Positions 15,952-24,194 of a DNA stretch of 45,331 nt are shown here, one piece after another (position 1 is the stretch's first letter; each line of letters starts with the position of its first letter). Position numbers and translations under genes: made by a program. The DNA is from an uncultured Oscillospiraceae bacterium (lineage in GTDB: Bacteria > Bacillota > Clostridia > Oscillospirales > Oscillospiraceae), in assembly GCA_900759385.1 (NCBI GenBank), contig CAAEUZ010000025.1, positions 1 to 45,331 on the forward strand, read 5' to 3'. The notes beneath the pieces are model-generated. The model had not been told where the DNA came from. It was given only the letters and a program-made list of their open reading frames with translations, and made no database searches.

Positions 15952-16476
15952 ATGCACAGACACCCCGGCGGGGAGGCCGCCACGAGGAAACTGATATCGC
16001 TCGCCGCCCTCGCACCGGGGGCGCGGGTCATAGACATGGGCGCGGGGGACGGAGACGCCGTGCGTCTGCTGAGGTCGCTGGGCTTCGGCGCGGTTGGAGT
16101 TGACATAACACCGGGGGCCGATGTGCAGTACGGCGACTTGTTTGCGCCGCCCTTTGCGCCCGGCTCGTTTGACGCGGCGCTGAGCCAGTGCGTGTTTTTG
16201 CTCACCGGCGACGTGCCGCGCGCGATGTCCTCGGCGCACAGGCTGCTGGCCCCGGGCGGAAGGCTCATGTATTCGGACGTCGTTCCCGGCGGCGAAGCGG
16301 CGCTGCGCTCCCTGGCGTCGGATGCGGGCTTTGCTCTCGGGCATGTCGTGGATATGACGCGCGAGTGGCGTGAATACTATCTGGCCGCGCTCTGGGCGGG
16401 CGCTGCCGAGGCCCCTCCTCCCGGCGTGGACGCGCGCAGCTGCCGCTATCTCGCAGCCGTGCTGAAAAAGGAGTGA
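15952..16476 (+). CDS. Class I SAM-dependent methyltransferase (DVU_1556-type)
   Basis: A 174-residue Rossmann methyltransferase. SAM motif I is VIDMGAGDGD at 26-35, an acidic residue ends strand 2 (GVDI near 49-52), and ALSQC carries a cysteine at residue 80 where the family commonly has a conserved Cys. PGGRLMYSDV (101-110) is the usual post-motif III. The ATG at 15952 has GGAGGATG just upstream; a more upstream in-frame ATG at 15928 would overlap the previous gene. It probably methylates a small molecule or a protein of the AOR system, perhaps together with the radical SAM protein encoded 600 bases later. The target is unknown. Confidence 0.82.
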   Translation: MHRHPGGEAATRKLISLAALAPGARVIDMGAGDGDAVRLLRSLGFGAVGVDITPGADVQYGDLFAPPFAPGSFDAALSQCVFLLTGDVPRAMSSAHRLLAPGGRLMYSDVVPGGEAALRSLASDAGFALGHVVDMTREWREYYLAALWAGAAEAPPPGVDARSCRYLAAVLKKE

Positions 16477-16483
16477 GCGCTGG

Positions 16484-16648
16484 ATGAAATACGTTGTATT
16501 GAGCGCCGACGGCGGCCGCGGGGTGTACCTGGTGCCGGACAAGGTTGCGGACAATCTGCGCGAATTCTGCCTGGATTTTTGCGGCATCCGGCTGAGATAC
16601 AGCCCGAAAGCGGCAAAATACTGTGGCTGCCCGGAATTCAATTTTTAG
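16484..16648 (+). CDS. 54-residue cysteine-containing protein of the accessory operon
   Basis: This short frame is closely packed: ATG 16484 lies 7 bases after the methyltransferase stop, with AAAAAGGAG upstream, and TAG at 16646-16648 is 16 bases before the next start. The product (begins MKYVVLSADGG) carries four cysteines, two in CLDFC and two in YCGC near the C-terminus, enough for one metal site. I know no named family. Position, ribosome site and cysteine pattern argue that it is a real and easily missed member of the system. Confidence 0.65.
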   Translation: MKYVVLSADGGRGVYLVPDKVADNLREFCLDFCGIRLRYSPKAAKYCGCPEFNF

Positions 16649-16664
16649 GACCGGAGGGAGAGAC

Positions 16665-17072
16665 ATGGACGCTTTTGACAGAATCATGGAGCTTTCGCGT
16701 CAGGGGCTTTACTGCGCGCAGATTATGGTCCAGCTGGCCCTGGACGCGGAGGGCAGAGAAAACCCCGAGCTGGTGCAGGCCGTGAGGGGGCTCTGCGGCG
16801 GGTTTGCCTGGTCCGGTGGCCCCTGCGGGGCGCTCAGCGGAGGCGTCTGCTTTTTGAGCCTGCTGGGACGCGGCCTGGACGCAACAGGGCGCACAGCGCT
16901 CATAGGTGAGTTCCACGCCTGGTTCCGCGAGCGCACGGAGCAGTACGGCGGAGAAAACTGCGAGAACATAGAGCGCGGCGACCCGGGCAATATGCTCACG
17001 ATCTGTCCGGGACTGATAGTGGACAGCTACGAAAAGTGCGTTGAGCTGCTTGAGAAATGGGGTCTGGCCTGA
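16665..17072 (+). CDS. C_GCAxxG_C_C family protein (DVU_1555-type)
   Basis: A 135-residue cysteine-rich protein starting at ATG 16665 behind GGAGGGAGA. It shows the family pattern: a first Cys in GLYCAQ (17), GGFAWSGGPCGALSGG (45-60) with the central Cys 54, Cys 62, then C-terminal Cys 114 and 125 in ICPGLIVDSYEKC. Family members are small putative redox or metal-binding proteins of unknown chemistry that recur beside molybdenum and selenium enzymes. The stop codon overlaps the radical SAM start by one base (TGATG), which predicts translational coupling and probably joint action. Confidence 0.85.
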   Translation: MDAFDRIMELSRQGLYCAQIMVQLALDAEGRENPELVQAVRGLCGGFAWSGGPCGALSGGVCFLSLLGRGLDATGRTALIGEFHAWFRERTEQYGGENCENIERGDPGNMLTICPGLIVDSYEKCVELLEKWGLA

Positions 17073-18379
17073 TGTATCAAGCATTCGCCAGGACAGAGAG
17101 CGTGTGTCCGGAATGTCTGCGCACCATAGCCGCCGACAAGGCCGTCGGCGACGACGGCTATATATACATGATAAAAACCTGCCCGGAACACGGCAGCTTT
17201 GAAACGCTCATATGGGAAGACGGCATTGTGGACTACCTGAAGTGGAACACGGCGCCGGGGGGAGGAAACGCCCCGGACAGCACCGTGCCCGTGAAGGACG
17301 GCTGTCCCCGTGACTGCGGCCTGTGCGAGGAGCACGAGAGCGCGGGCTGCTGCGTGCTTCTGGAGCTCACGAGGCGCTGCAGCCTGCGCTGCCCCGTCTG
17401 CTTCGCCTCCGCGGGCGAGGTCTCCGGCGAGCCGACGCTCGGCGAGATTTCCGCCCTGTACGACATGCTCATGGAACGCGGCGGTCCCTTCAACATCCAG
17501 CTCTCGGGCGGTGAGCCGACCATCCGGGACGATCTGCCCGACATCGTCCGCCTGGGCAGGGAGAAGGGCTTCTCCTTCTTCCAGCTCAACACCAACGGCC
17601 TGCGCCTGGCAGACGAGCCGGGATACGCCCTCATGCTGCGCTCTGCGGGGGTCAGCTGTGCCTTTCTGCAGTTCGACGGCCTGTGCGACTCGACATATGA
17701 GACCCTGCGCGGCCGTGCGCTGCTGGACGCAAAGCTGAGGGCCATAGACAACTGCGCCGCCGCAGGACTACCGGTCGTGCTCGTCCCCACGCTCGTGCCG
17801 GGTGTAAACGTCTCCGAAACAGGCGGCATACTGCGTTTTGCCCTGTCACGCGCGCCGCACGTCCGCGGCGTACACTTCCAGCCCGTGAGCTACTTCGGCC
17901 GCTGCGAGCTGAGCGTGCCGGAGGTGAGGCTGACCATACCGCGCGTCCTGAGAGAAATAGAGGCCCAGACCGACGGCGCAATGAGGGCCGCCGACTTCGC
18001 CGGCGGCGGCGCCGAGAGCGCCTATTGCTCTTTTCACGCCAGCTACAGGCGCCTGGCGGACGGCTCTTTGCAGGCTCTGCCCAGGCGCCGCAGGCAGTGC
18101 TGCTGCAAAAAGAGCTCCGAGGCGCGGGATTTTGTGGCCGGGCGCTGGGGCGCGCAGGAGCAGGCGGACGGCGCAGAGGACGCGTTTGACGCCTTCCTGC
18201 GCGAGGCCGGGGAGCGCGTGTTCACCGTCTCCGGCATGGCCTTCCAGGACGCGTACAACCTCGACCTGGAACGGCTGCGCCGCTGCTACATATGCGAGGC
18301 GGACACGAAGCGCGGCATGGTGCCGTTCTGCGCATACAACCTCACCTCGCGCAGCGGCGAGTACCTGTACCGCCGATGA
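17072..18379 (+). CDS. Radical SAM protein, TrsS-type
   Basis: A 435-residue protein. The radical SAM cluster motif CSLRCPVC (Cys 103, 107, 110) is followed by the SAM-binding QLSGGEPT near 143-150. The N-terminal 95 residues are unusually Cys-rich: CPEC (12-15), Cys 37, CPRDCGLC (78-85) and CC (93-94), suggesting a metal or extra-cluster domain. The C-terminal part has CSFHASY and CCCKK motifs. This domain plan resembles the MJ0619/HmdB-like proteins and the TrsS family, some members of which carry selenocysteine; here all the positions are encoded as cysteine. It should cleave SAM to a radical to modify a cofactor or peptide of the AOR system; the product is unknown. Confidence 0.83.
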   Translation: MYQAFARTESVCPECLRTIAADKAVGDDGYIYMIKTCPEHGSFETLIWEDGIVDYLKWNTAPGGGNAPDSTVPVKDGCPRDCGLCEEHESAGCCVLLELTRRCSLRCPVCFASAGEVSGEPTLGEISALYDMLMERGGPFNIQLSGGEPTIRDDLPDIVRLGREKGFSFFQLNTNGLRLADEPGYALMLRSAGVSCAFLQFDGLCDSTYETLRGRALLDAKLRAIDNCAAAGLPVVLVPTLVPGVNVSETGGILRFALSRAPHVRGVHFQPVSYFGRCELSVPEVRLTIPRVLREIEAQTDGAMRAADFAGGGAESAYCSFHASYRRLADGSLQALPRRRRQCCCKKSSEARDFVAGRWGAQEQADGAEDAFDAFLREAGERVFTVSGMAFQDAYNLDLERLRRCYICEADTKRGMVPFCAYNLTSRSGEYLYRR

Positions 18380-19590
18380 AACGCACTGCGCTTGAAAACT
18401 GGATATGCTCCGCAGAGGGCCTGGCCTCACTCACCCGCAGCGGGCTGGAGGCTCTGCAGCTGGAGCGGCTCAACGGCCTTCTCGCACGCGAGAAGCGGCG
18501 GGGCGGCTTCTACAGCGGCCTGCCGGAGCGTCTGGACAGCCTGGACGAGCTGAGCGTCCTGCCCTTTACCACCCCCGGCGACCTCGCCTCCAGCTGTTCC
18601 TCCCTCCTGCTCACCTCCACCTCCGAGGTCCGGCGCATCATATCCGGCGCGACAAGCGGCACCACCGGACCGGCCAAACGCGTTTTTTACACCGGACGCG
18701 ACCTCGAGCACACGGTCGGCTTCTTCGCGGCCGGGATAAGCGAGCTGGTCTCGAGCGGCGACGCCGTCCTTGTCGCCATGCCTTTCTCCGGCCCGGACGG
18801 GCTGGGCGAGCTGATTTGCCGCGCCATTGCCCGCCTGGGCGCGCGCGCGGTGCCTGCCGGCGTATCTGTGCCTCTTGGCGCGCTGGACGAGCTGCTTGAC
18901 CGCGAAAGGCCGTCGGCATACATCGGCATGAGCGTGCCGCTGCTGTCGCTTCTGCGCTGGCGCCTCTCCTGCGGCCGCAGGCTGTACATAGAGCGCGCGC
19001 TGGTCTCCGGCGACGCCTGCCCCGAGGGTGTGTGCCGTGAAATTGAAGCCCTCCTGGGCACGCGCCTTTTCCCGCACTACGGCTCGCGGGAGATGTGCCT
19101 TGGCGGCGCGGTCACCTGCCAGGCTCACGAAGGGATGCACATACGGGAAAACCACATTATCGCAGAGATAATAGGGCCTGACGGCCGGCCCCTGCCCGAG
19201 GGCGAGACCGGCGAGCTGGTGATAACCACGCTGGATATGCAGGCCATGCCGCTGATAAGATACCGCACCGGTGATTTAACGCGTTTCCTGCCCGGCCCAT
19301 GTCCCTGCGGCGGCATCACGCGGAGAATAGGCCCGGTGAGGCGGGCGGACAACCCAATGGAGGAGCTGGACAGCGTCCTCTTCCGTCTGGACGGCCTTAT
19401 TGATTACCGCGCCGAGCTCACCGGCTCCGGCCTGAGGATTGACGCCGTGGGCAGCGTATCCCCCGCTGAACTCCTGCGTGTGGCCGGGGAGTACGGCTGC
19501 ACAAGCGCCTCGGTTTCCGCCGCCGGCCCGGAGTTCGCCGGCTGCTGCGCCGGCAAGCGCCGCATAACGGGTGCGGCAGCAAATCCCTGA
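18376..19590 (+). CDS. AMP-dependent CoA-ligase-like enzyme (DVU_1553-type)
   Basis: A 404-residue member of the phenylacetate-CoA-ligase branch of adenylate-forming enzymes: P-loop SGTTGPAKR (94-102), HYGSREM (234-240) in place of the usual Y-G-T/S-E motif, GELVITTLD (279-287) and YRTGDL (296-301). The C-terminal domain is shorter than in PaaK (about 430-440 residues). ATG 18376 overlaps the radical SAM stop (ATGA). It may activate a carboxylate produced by the aldehyde oxidoreductase, or adenylate a cofactor or carrier; the cluster context makes the second option worth testing. It ends the operon. Confidence 0.8.
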   Translation: MKRTALENWICSAEGLASLTRSGLEALQLERLNGLLAREKRRGGFYSGLPERLDSLDELSVLPFTTPGDLASSCSSLLLTSTSEVRRIISGATSGTTGPAKRVFYTGRDLEHTVGFFAAGISELVSSGDAVLVAMPFSGPDGLGELICRAIARLGARAVPAGVSVPLGALDELLDRERPSAYIGMSVPLLSLLRWRLSCGRRLYIERALVSGDACPEGVCREIEALLGTRLFPHYGSREMCLGGAVTCQAHEGMHIRENHIIAEIIGPDGRPLPEGETGELVITTLDMQAMPLIRYRTGDLTRFLPGPCPCGGITRRIGPVRRADNPMEELDSVLFRLDGLIDYRAELTGSGLRIDAVGSVSPAELLRVAGEYGCTSASVSAAGPEFAGCCAGKRRITGAAANP

Positions 19591-19622
19591 AGCGATGCCG
19601 GCGCTCCTGTATCCAATGCACA

Positions 19623-19680
19623 AAAGCCCCCTTCTGCGCTTTCAAAGCGCGGAGCGGGGCTTTGCTCTTGCGTTTTTTCC
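19623..19680 (+). terminator. Terminator of the AOR accessory operon
   Basis: AAAGCCCC (19623-19630) pairs with GGGGCTTT (19656-19663) around an inner TGCGCTTTCAAAGCGC hairpin. TTTGCTCTTGCGTTTTTT follows. Confidence 0.8.
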
Positions 19681-19697
19681 CCCGCTGTAGTATTATA

Positions 19698-19742
19698 CGG
19701 TTTAAACAACCGGTTGTTTAAACCGATTATATCAACCGGTTG
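19698..19742. promoter_or_regulatory. 28-bp perfect palindrome and repeat operator upstream of merR
   Basis: Bases 19698-19725 form a perfect 28-bp palindrome with the core CAACCGGTTG (19707-19716). The same 10-bp core recurs at 19733-19742, 26 bp away. This is the pattern of a dimeric regulator with a primary and a secondary site, most simply the MerR protein encoded at 19801. A related AT-rich sequence (CGGTTTATAAACTGTTTAAC) lies at 20201-20220 before the P-type ATPase gene. Confidence 0.75.
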
Positions 19743-19800
19743 CGTCAGCGGGCAGCCCTTTTACAGTGCCGGCCTGCTCCTAACGGCAAGGGGGATTAGC

Positions 19801-20199
19801 ATGTACACCATGATGCAGGTCTGCCGCGAGGCGGACATGACCTATCAGACGCTGAAATTCTATTGCAACGAGGGCCTTATACCGAACGTAAAGCGCGATT
19901 TGAACAACCGCCGCGTCTTCGACGAGCGGGATGTGAGGTGGATAAAGGACCTGGTCTGCCTGAAGCGCTGCGGCATGAGCATACAGGAGATGCGCGAGTA
20001 TCTCGACCTCTGCCTCGAGGGCGAGGGCACCATACCCAGGCGCAAGGAAGTGCTCGCGAAAAAGCAGGCCGCCCTGCGCGCGCAGATAAAAGAGCTCCAG
20101 GACAGCATCGACTATATCGACTTCAAGCAGCAGTTTTACGACGACGTGCTCTCCGGCAAACGCAAATATGTCAGCAATCTTATAAAGGTGGAGGACTGA
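19801..20199 (+). CDS. MerR-family transcriptional regulator
   Basis: A 132-residue protein starting at ATG 19801 with AAGGGGG upstream; an earlier in-frame ATG at 19714 lies inside the palindrome and has no ribosome site. Residues 1-70 are a MerR winged helix-turn-helix (MTYQTLKFYCNEGLI, then RVFDERDVRWIKDL and GMSIQEMREYL). A coiled coil runs over about 78-115. There is no C-terminal metal-binding loop. Cys 53 and Cys 57 flank the fourth helix, roughly where NmlR/AdhR-type aldehyde- or thiol-sensing MerR proteins keep a cysteine, so an electrophile sensor is possible. Likely targets are itself and the downstream ATPase. Confidence 0.85.
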   Translation: MYTMMQVCREADMTYQTLKFYCNEGLIPNVKRDLNNRRVFDERDVRWIKDLVCLKRCGMSIQEMREYLDLCLEGEGTIPRRKEVLAKKQAALRAQIKELQDSIDYIDFKQQFYDDVLSGKRKYVSNLIKVED

Positions 20200-20290
20200 G
20201 CGGTTTATAAACTGTTTAACTCTGCTTTATCTGCGTTTTATGCCGGGGTACTAGCATAGGGGCAGTTCCGTACAAGGAGGGACTGCTCAT

Positions 20291-22639
20291 ATGGATATAC
20301 GCTGGACGCCGGAAGCCCTTATGGGGCTGGACGGCGATGAAGTGCGCCTGCGCCGCGAGAGCGGGCGGCAGAACACGCCCCCGGAGCGCGCCACCAAGAC
20401 CACGGGGCAGATATTCAGGGACAATGTGTGCACGCTCTTCAACCTGTTCAACCTGCTGATCGCCGTCGCACTCGCGCTCGTCGGCGCGTGGTCGAACATG
20501 CTGTTCATGGCCATCATCGTGCTCAACACGCTCATAGGTGTAGCCCAGGAGCTGCACGCCAAGCATCTGGTTGACAGGCTGTCACTGCTCAACGCGCCTG
20601 CGGCGGCTGTAATACGCGAGGGCCACCGTGCCGAAATACCTGTGCAGGAGCTGGTGGCCGACGACGTCGTCGAGCACACCGCCGGGGCGCAGGTCAGCGC
20701 GGACTGCGTCATACTGGGCGGGGAGATTGAAGTCAACGAGTCTCTGCTCACCGGCGAGGCCGAGCCCGTGCTGCGCCGCCCGGGCGAGCACCTGCTCTCC
20801 GGCAGCACCGTGGTCAGCGGCCTGTGCCGGGCCCGCGTTGAACACGTCGGCGGGGAGAGCTACGCCGCCCGCATAGCGCATGAGGCCCGGCGGCTGCGCC
20901 GGGTGAACTCAGAGCTCCTCAGCTCCATGCGCCGCGTCACCCGTTTTACGGCGTACCTCATCCCGCCGCTGGGCGTGCTGCTCTTTGCAGAGGCCGTCCT
21001 CCTGCGCGGGAGCGGGGCCGAACAGGCCGTCGTCTCCACCGCCGCGGCGCTGCTGGGCATGCTGCCCAAGGGGCTGGTACTGCTCATCAGCATCAGCCTG
21101 GCCGTGGGCATAGCCTCTCTGGCCTCAAAGCGCGTGCTCGTACAGGAGCTTTACGCCCTGGAAACCCTGGCCCACGTGGACACGCTCTGCCTCGACAAGA
21201 CCGGCACCCTCACCACCGGCCAGCTGGAGGTGGAGGACGTGATACTGACCGAACTGGGCGAATCCATGCCCTTTGAGGAGCTCATGGGCGCTTTTGTGGA
21301 CGGGTCTGCGGACAGAAACGCCACCTTCACGGCCCTGCGCGGGCGCTTCACCGCCAGGGGCCGGTTCAGCCCGGCCGCGTCCGTGCCCTTCTCCTCCGAG
21401 CGCAAGTGGAGCGCTGTGAGCTTCGGCTCTCTCACGCTGGTGGTCGGCGCCCCGGAAAAGCTGGCCGGTGAGGCCATAAATGAGCTGCTGGAGGAAAAAT
21501 ACCGTTCCGGCCGGCGCGTGCTGCTGGTGGGCGTCACGCGCGAAGAGGTGCTGCCCGGCAGCCCACTGCCCGTGCTGGAGTGGCTGGGCACCATCGTGAT
21601 GACGGACACGCTCCGACCCCAGGCCGCGCAGGTCCTGGACTATTTCCGCCGCGAGGGCGTGGACCTGAAGCTCATATCCGGCGACAATCCCGCCGCCGTC
21701 TCCGCGCTCGCCGAGCAGGCCGGATTCCCCTACGCGGACAGGTACATCGACATGAGCGGCGTCACCGCTGAGGAGGAAATAGAGCGCGCAGCGCTCAGCT
21801 GCAGCGTGTTCGGCCGCACCACCCCGCAGCAGAAGCGCCAGCTCGTGCAGGCGCTGCAGCGGAACGGGCGCACGGTGGCCATGACCGGCGACGGCGTCAA
21901 CGACCTGCTCGCCCTGCGCGAGGCCGACTGCAGCATCGCCGTGGCCGCGGGCAGCGACGCCGCGCGGCAGGTATCCCAGATCGTGCTGCTCGATTCCGAC
22001 TTCTCCGCCCTGCCCGACGTGCTCGCGCAGGGACGGCGCGTGGTGAACAACATCACCCGCGTGGCGGGGGTGTTCTTCGTCAAGACCATCTACTCCGTGC
22101 TGCTGAGCGTTGTGTGCCTGCTGATGAACATACCCTTCCCGCTCATACCCATCCAGGTCACCCTGATAGACCTGGTCATCGAGGGTTACCCGGCCTTCTT
22201 CATGTCCTTTGAGCCGGACGGGAGAAAAATAACCGGGCGCTTCCTGCCCACGGTCCTGCGCCGTGCGGCGCCGAACGCCGCCGCCATCCTGGTGTGCTTC
22301 CTTATCCTCTTACTGCTGCCGCTCAGCGCCGGGCAGAGCAGCGTGCTCTTCTACTTCCTTGTCGGCGCGGCTGGCATACAGGCCGTGTTCAAGGCCGGCT
22401 GGCCCCTGAACCGCCTGCGCGCCTTCCTGTGCGTCACGATGACGCTGGGCTTCTACGCGGCGGCAATCCTGTTCCGCTCCCTGCTGCAGATGGAGCTGCC
22501 GGACATGTCCAACCTGCCCCTGCTGGCGTCCCTTGTGCTCGTGAGCTTTCTTGTCGAGCGCGCCGCCGCGGCGCTGATACAGGCCCGCTCGGCGCCGGCC
22601 GGGTCCAGACGCGGCCGCGCGCACCCGCCCGCCCTCTGA
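20291..22639 (+). CDS. P-type cation-transporting ATPase (CtpE-like)
   Basis: A 782-residue P-type ATPase. It has the actuator motif SLLTGEAEP (151-159), the phosphorylation site DKTGTLTTG with Asp 302, the hinge TGDGVND near 533, and paired membrane segments at about 48-85, 220-275 and a C-terminal bundle from about 600. The M4 motif reads GMLPKGL (257-262), the position of PEGL in calcium-type and CtpE pumps; there are no N-terminal CxxC metal domains and no CPC, so it is not a copper/zinc pump. Calcium or magnesium transport is the best guess. AAGGAGG precedes the ATG. It lies 91 bases after merR and may share its control. Confidence 0.83.
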   Translation: MDIRWTPEALMGLDGDEVRLRRESGRQNTPPERATKTTGQIFRDNVCTLFNLFNLLIAVALALVGAWSNMLFMAIIVLNTLIGVAQELHAKHLVDRLSLLNAPAAAVIREGHRAEIPVQELVADDVVEHTAGAQVSADCVILGGEIEVNESLLTGEAEPVLRRPGEHLLSGSTVVSGLCRARVEHVGGESYAARIAHEARRLRRVNSELLSSMRRVTRFTAYLIPPLGVLLFAEAVLLRGSGAEQAVVSTAAALLGMLPKGLVLLISISLAVGIASLASKRVLVQELYALETLAHVDTLCLDKTGTLTTGQLEVEDVILTELGESMPFEELMGAFVDGSADRNATFTALRGRFTARGRFSPAASVPFSSERKWSAVSFGSLTLVVGAPEKLAGEAINELLEEKYRSGRRVLLVGVTREEVLPGSPLPVLEWLGTIVMTDTLRPQAAQVLDYFRREGVDLKLISGDNPAAVSALAEQAGFPYADRYIDMSGVTAEEEIERAALSCSVFGRTTPQQKRQLVQALQRNGRTVAMTGDGVNDLLALREADCSIAVAAGSDAARQVSQIVLLDSDFSALPDVLAQGRRVVNNITRVAGVFFVKTIYSVLLSVVCLLMNIPFPLIPIQVTLIDLVIEGYPAFFMSFEPDGRKITGRFLPTVLRRAAPNAAAILVCFLILLLLPLSAGQSSVLFYFLVGAAGIQAVFKAGWPLNRLRAFLCVTMTLGFYAAAILFRSLLQMELPDMSNLPLLASLVLVSFLVERAAAALIQARSAPAGSRRGRAHPPAL

Positions 22640-22767
22640 GCGCCGCCTTACACGCCCTCCACTTCCCCGTACACGCTCCGCGGACTGCGCCGCACCGGCG
22701 CAGCACCGCGGGGCGCACGCGCGGTTTTACAGGCCGGGCCCGCCCGGCAAGAAAGGAGCTGCCCTCC

Positions 22768-24194
22768 GTGACCATAAAAAAGCGCCTTTTTATCTCCAAT
22801 ATCCTCATGCTTGTCATACCGGCAGTGCTGGCCGTGCTGGCGCTGGCGGCGGGAGTGCTGGCCTTTTTTGCCACATCCTGCCCGACTCCGGCTACAGGCT
22901 GGTAAATCGGCACGAGCTGGACGAGACCCGCGCGGAGCTGACGGCCCTGGCCGGCGAGTGGCTTGACGGCGGCAGCGGCACTGCGGCCCGGCTGGAGAGC
23001 CTGTGCAGCCGGAACAACATGTGCCTCATCATAGAGAGCAGCGGTACGGAGGCCGCCCGCTTCGGCGTCCCCGCCCCGGAATCCGCCGCCCTGGACGGCG
23101 CCCTTGCCGCGCTGGGCGGTACGGGCACCGTCTCCGACGGGGAGTACGAGCTCTGCGGTGAGTCCGGGGACGGGTACGCCGTCAGGATATATAACCCCGT
23201 CGTCACCGTAGACGCGCACAGCCTAAAGGTGCGCGCGGCCATATTCGCCGCCGCGGTCGTGGCCGCGGTGCTGCTGGCCGTGCTGCTGACGAACCGCTTT
23301 CTGACGCGCTCAATCTTCCGGCACATCTGCGGGCCGCTGCAGACGCTCACCGAGGGCGTACACCAGATCCGCGACGGCAACCTCACGCACCGCATCGAGT
23401 ATACGGACGAAGACGAGTTCAAGCCCGTCTGCGAGGATTTCAACGACATGGCCGAGCGCCTGCGCGGGGGCGTGGAGCGCTCGCGCCGCGAGGAGGAGAG
23501 CCGCAAGGAGCTGCTGGCCGGCATCTCCCACGACGTACGCTCGCCGCTGACCGCCATCCGCGCCTACGTGGAGGGCCTGCTGGACGGCGTGGCGGACACC
23601 CCGGAAAAGCGGGAGCGCTACCTGCGCATCATCCGCGGCAAGACCGAGGAGATAGACGACATGGTGCGCAAGCTCTTCCTCTTTTCCAAGCTGGACATGG
23701 GCGAATACCCGTACAGCCCCGAACGCCTGGACGCCGCGCAGGAGATATCCGACTTTGTCTCCGCCTCCGCCGACGACTACCTGCGCCGCGGGCTGCGCAT
23801 CCGGCCCGGCCCGCTGCCGGAGGGCGCCTGCATAGACGCCGACCCCACCTGCCTGCGCAGCGTGCTCACGAACCTGCTGGACAACAGCGCCAAGTACCGC
23901 TCCAAGCCCACCGGGACGGCCGTAATCACGGCCGAGGCCCGCGGCGGACGGCTCATCCTGCGCGTTGACGACGACGGCCCCGGCGTGCCGGAGGAGGCTC
24001 TGCCCAAGCTCTTCGACGTCTTTTACCGCAGCGACCCCTCCCGGCAGAACCCAAAGCAGGGCAGCGGCCTCGGCCTGGCCATCGCGGCCAAGGCGGCCTG
24101 GCGCATGGGCGGCACCATACGCGCCGCCAACCTGTGCGGCGGCGGGCTGAGCGTGGAGCTGGAAATACCTCTTGTGAAGGAGGAAGAGACATGA
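22768..24194 (+). CDS. Sensor histidine kinase, frameshifted in this sequence
   Basis: The gene begins at GTG 22768 (AAAGGAG 9 bases upstream) with a first membrane segment, but this frame stops at 22905. The rest reads in another frame, open through 22872 to TGA 24194. Joining them needs one extra base at the run of six T (22864-22869). The joined protein of about 475 residues has TM1 (about 12-34), an extracytoplasmic domain, TM2 (AAIFAAAVVAAVLLAVLL), a HAMP linker, a HisKA box with phospho-acceptor His in ISHDVRSPL, and a HATPase domain (NLLDNSAKYR, DDDGPGV, GSGLGLAI). It is ATGA-coupled to the response regulator. It could be a sequencing indel, a pseudogene or phase-variable slippage; an ATG at 23019 would give a shortened form. 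Confidence 0.75.

Noticed and set aside
17072..18379. Selenocysteine codon in the TrsS-type radical SAM gene
   Set aside because: No in-frame TGA occurs; all the expected positions are encoded as cysteine.
19714..19800. Longer MerR protein starting at 19714
   Set aside because: The extension lies inside the operator palindrome, lacks a ribosome site and adds no MerR-like sequence; ATG 19801 has AAGGGGG.
22294..22767. Reading frame running from the P-type ATPase into the sensor kinase
   Set aside because: The part before 22768 is an out-of-frame reading of the ATPase C-terminus; only the segment from GTG 22768 shows a membrane-anchor sequence and a ribosome site.
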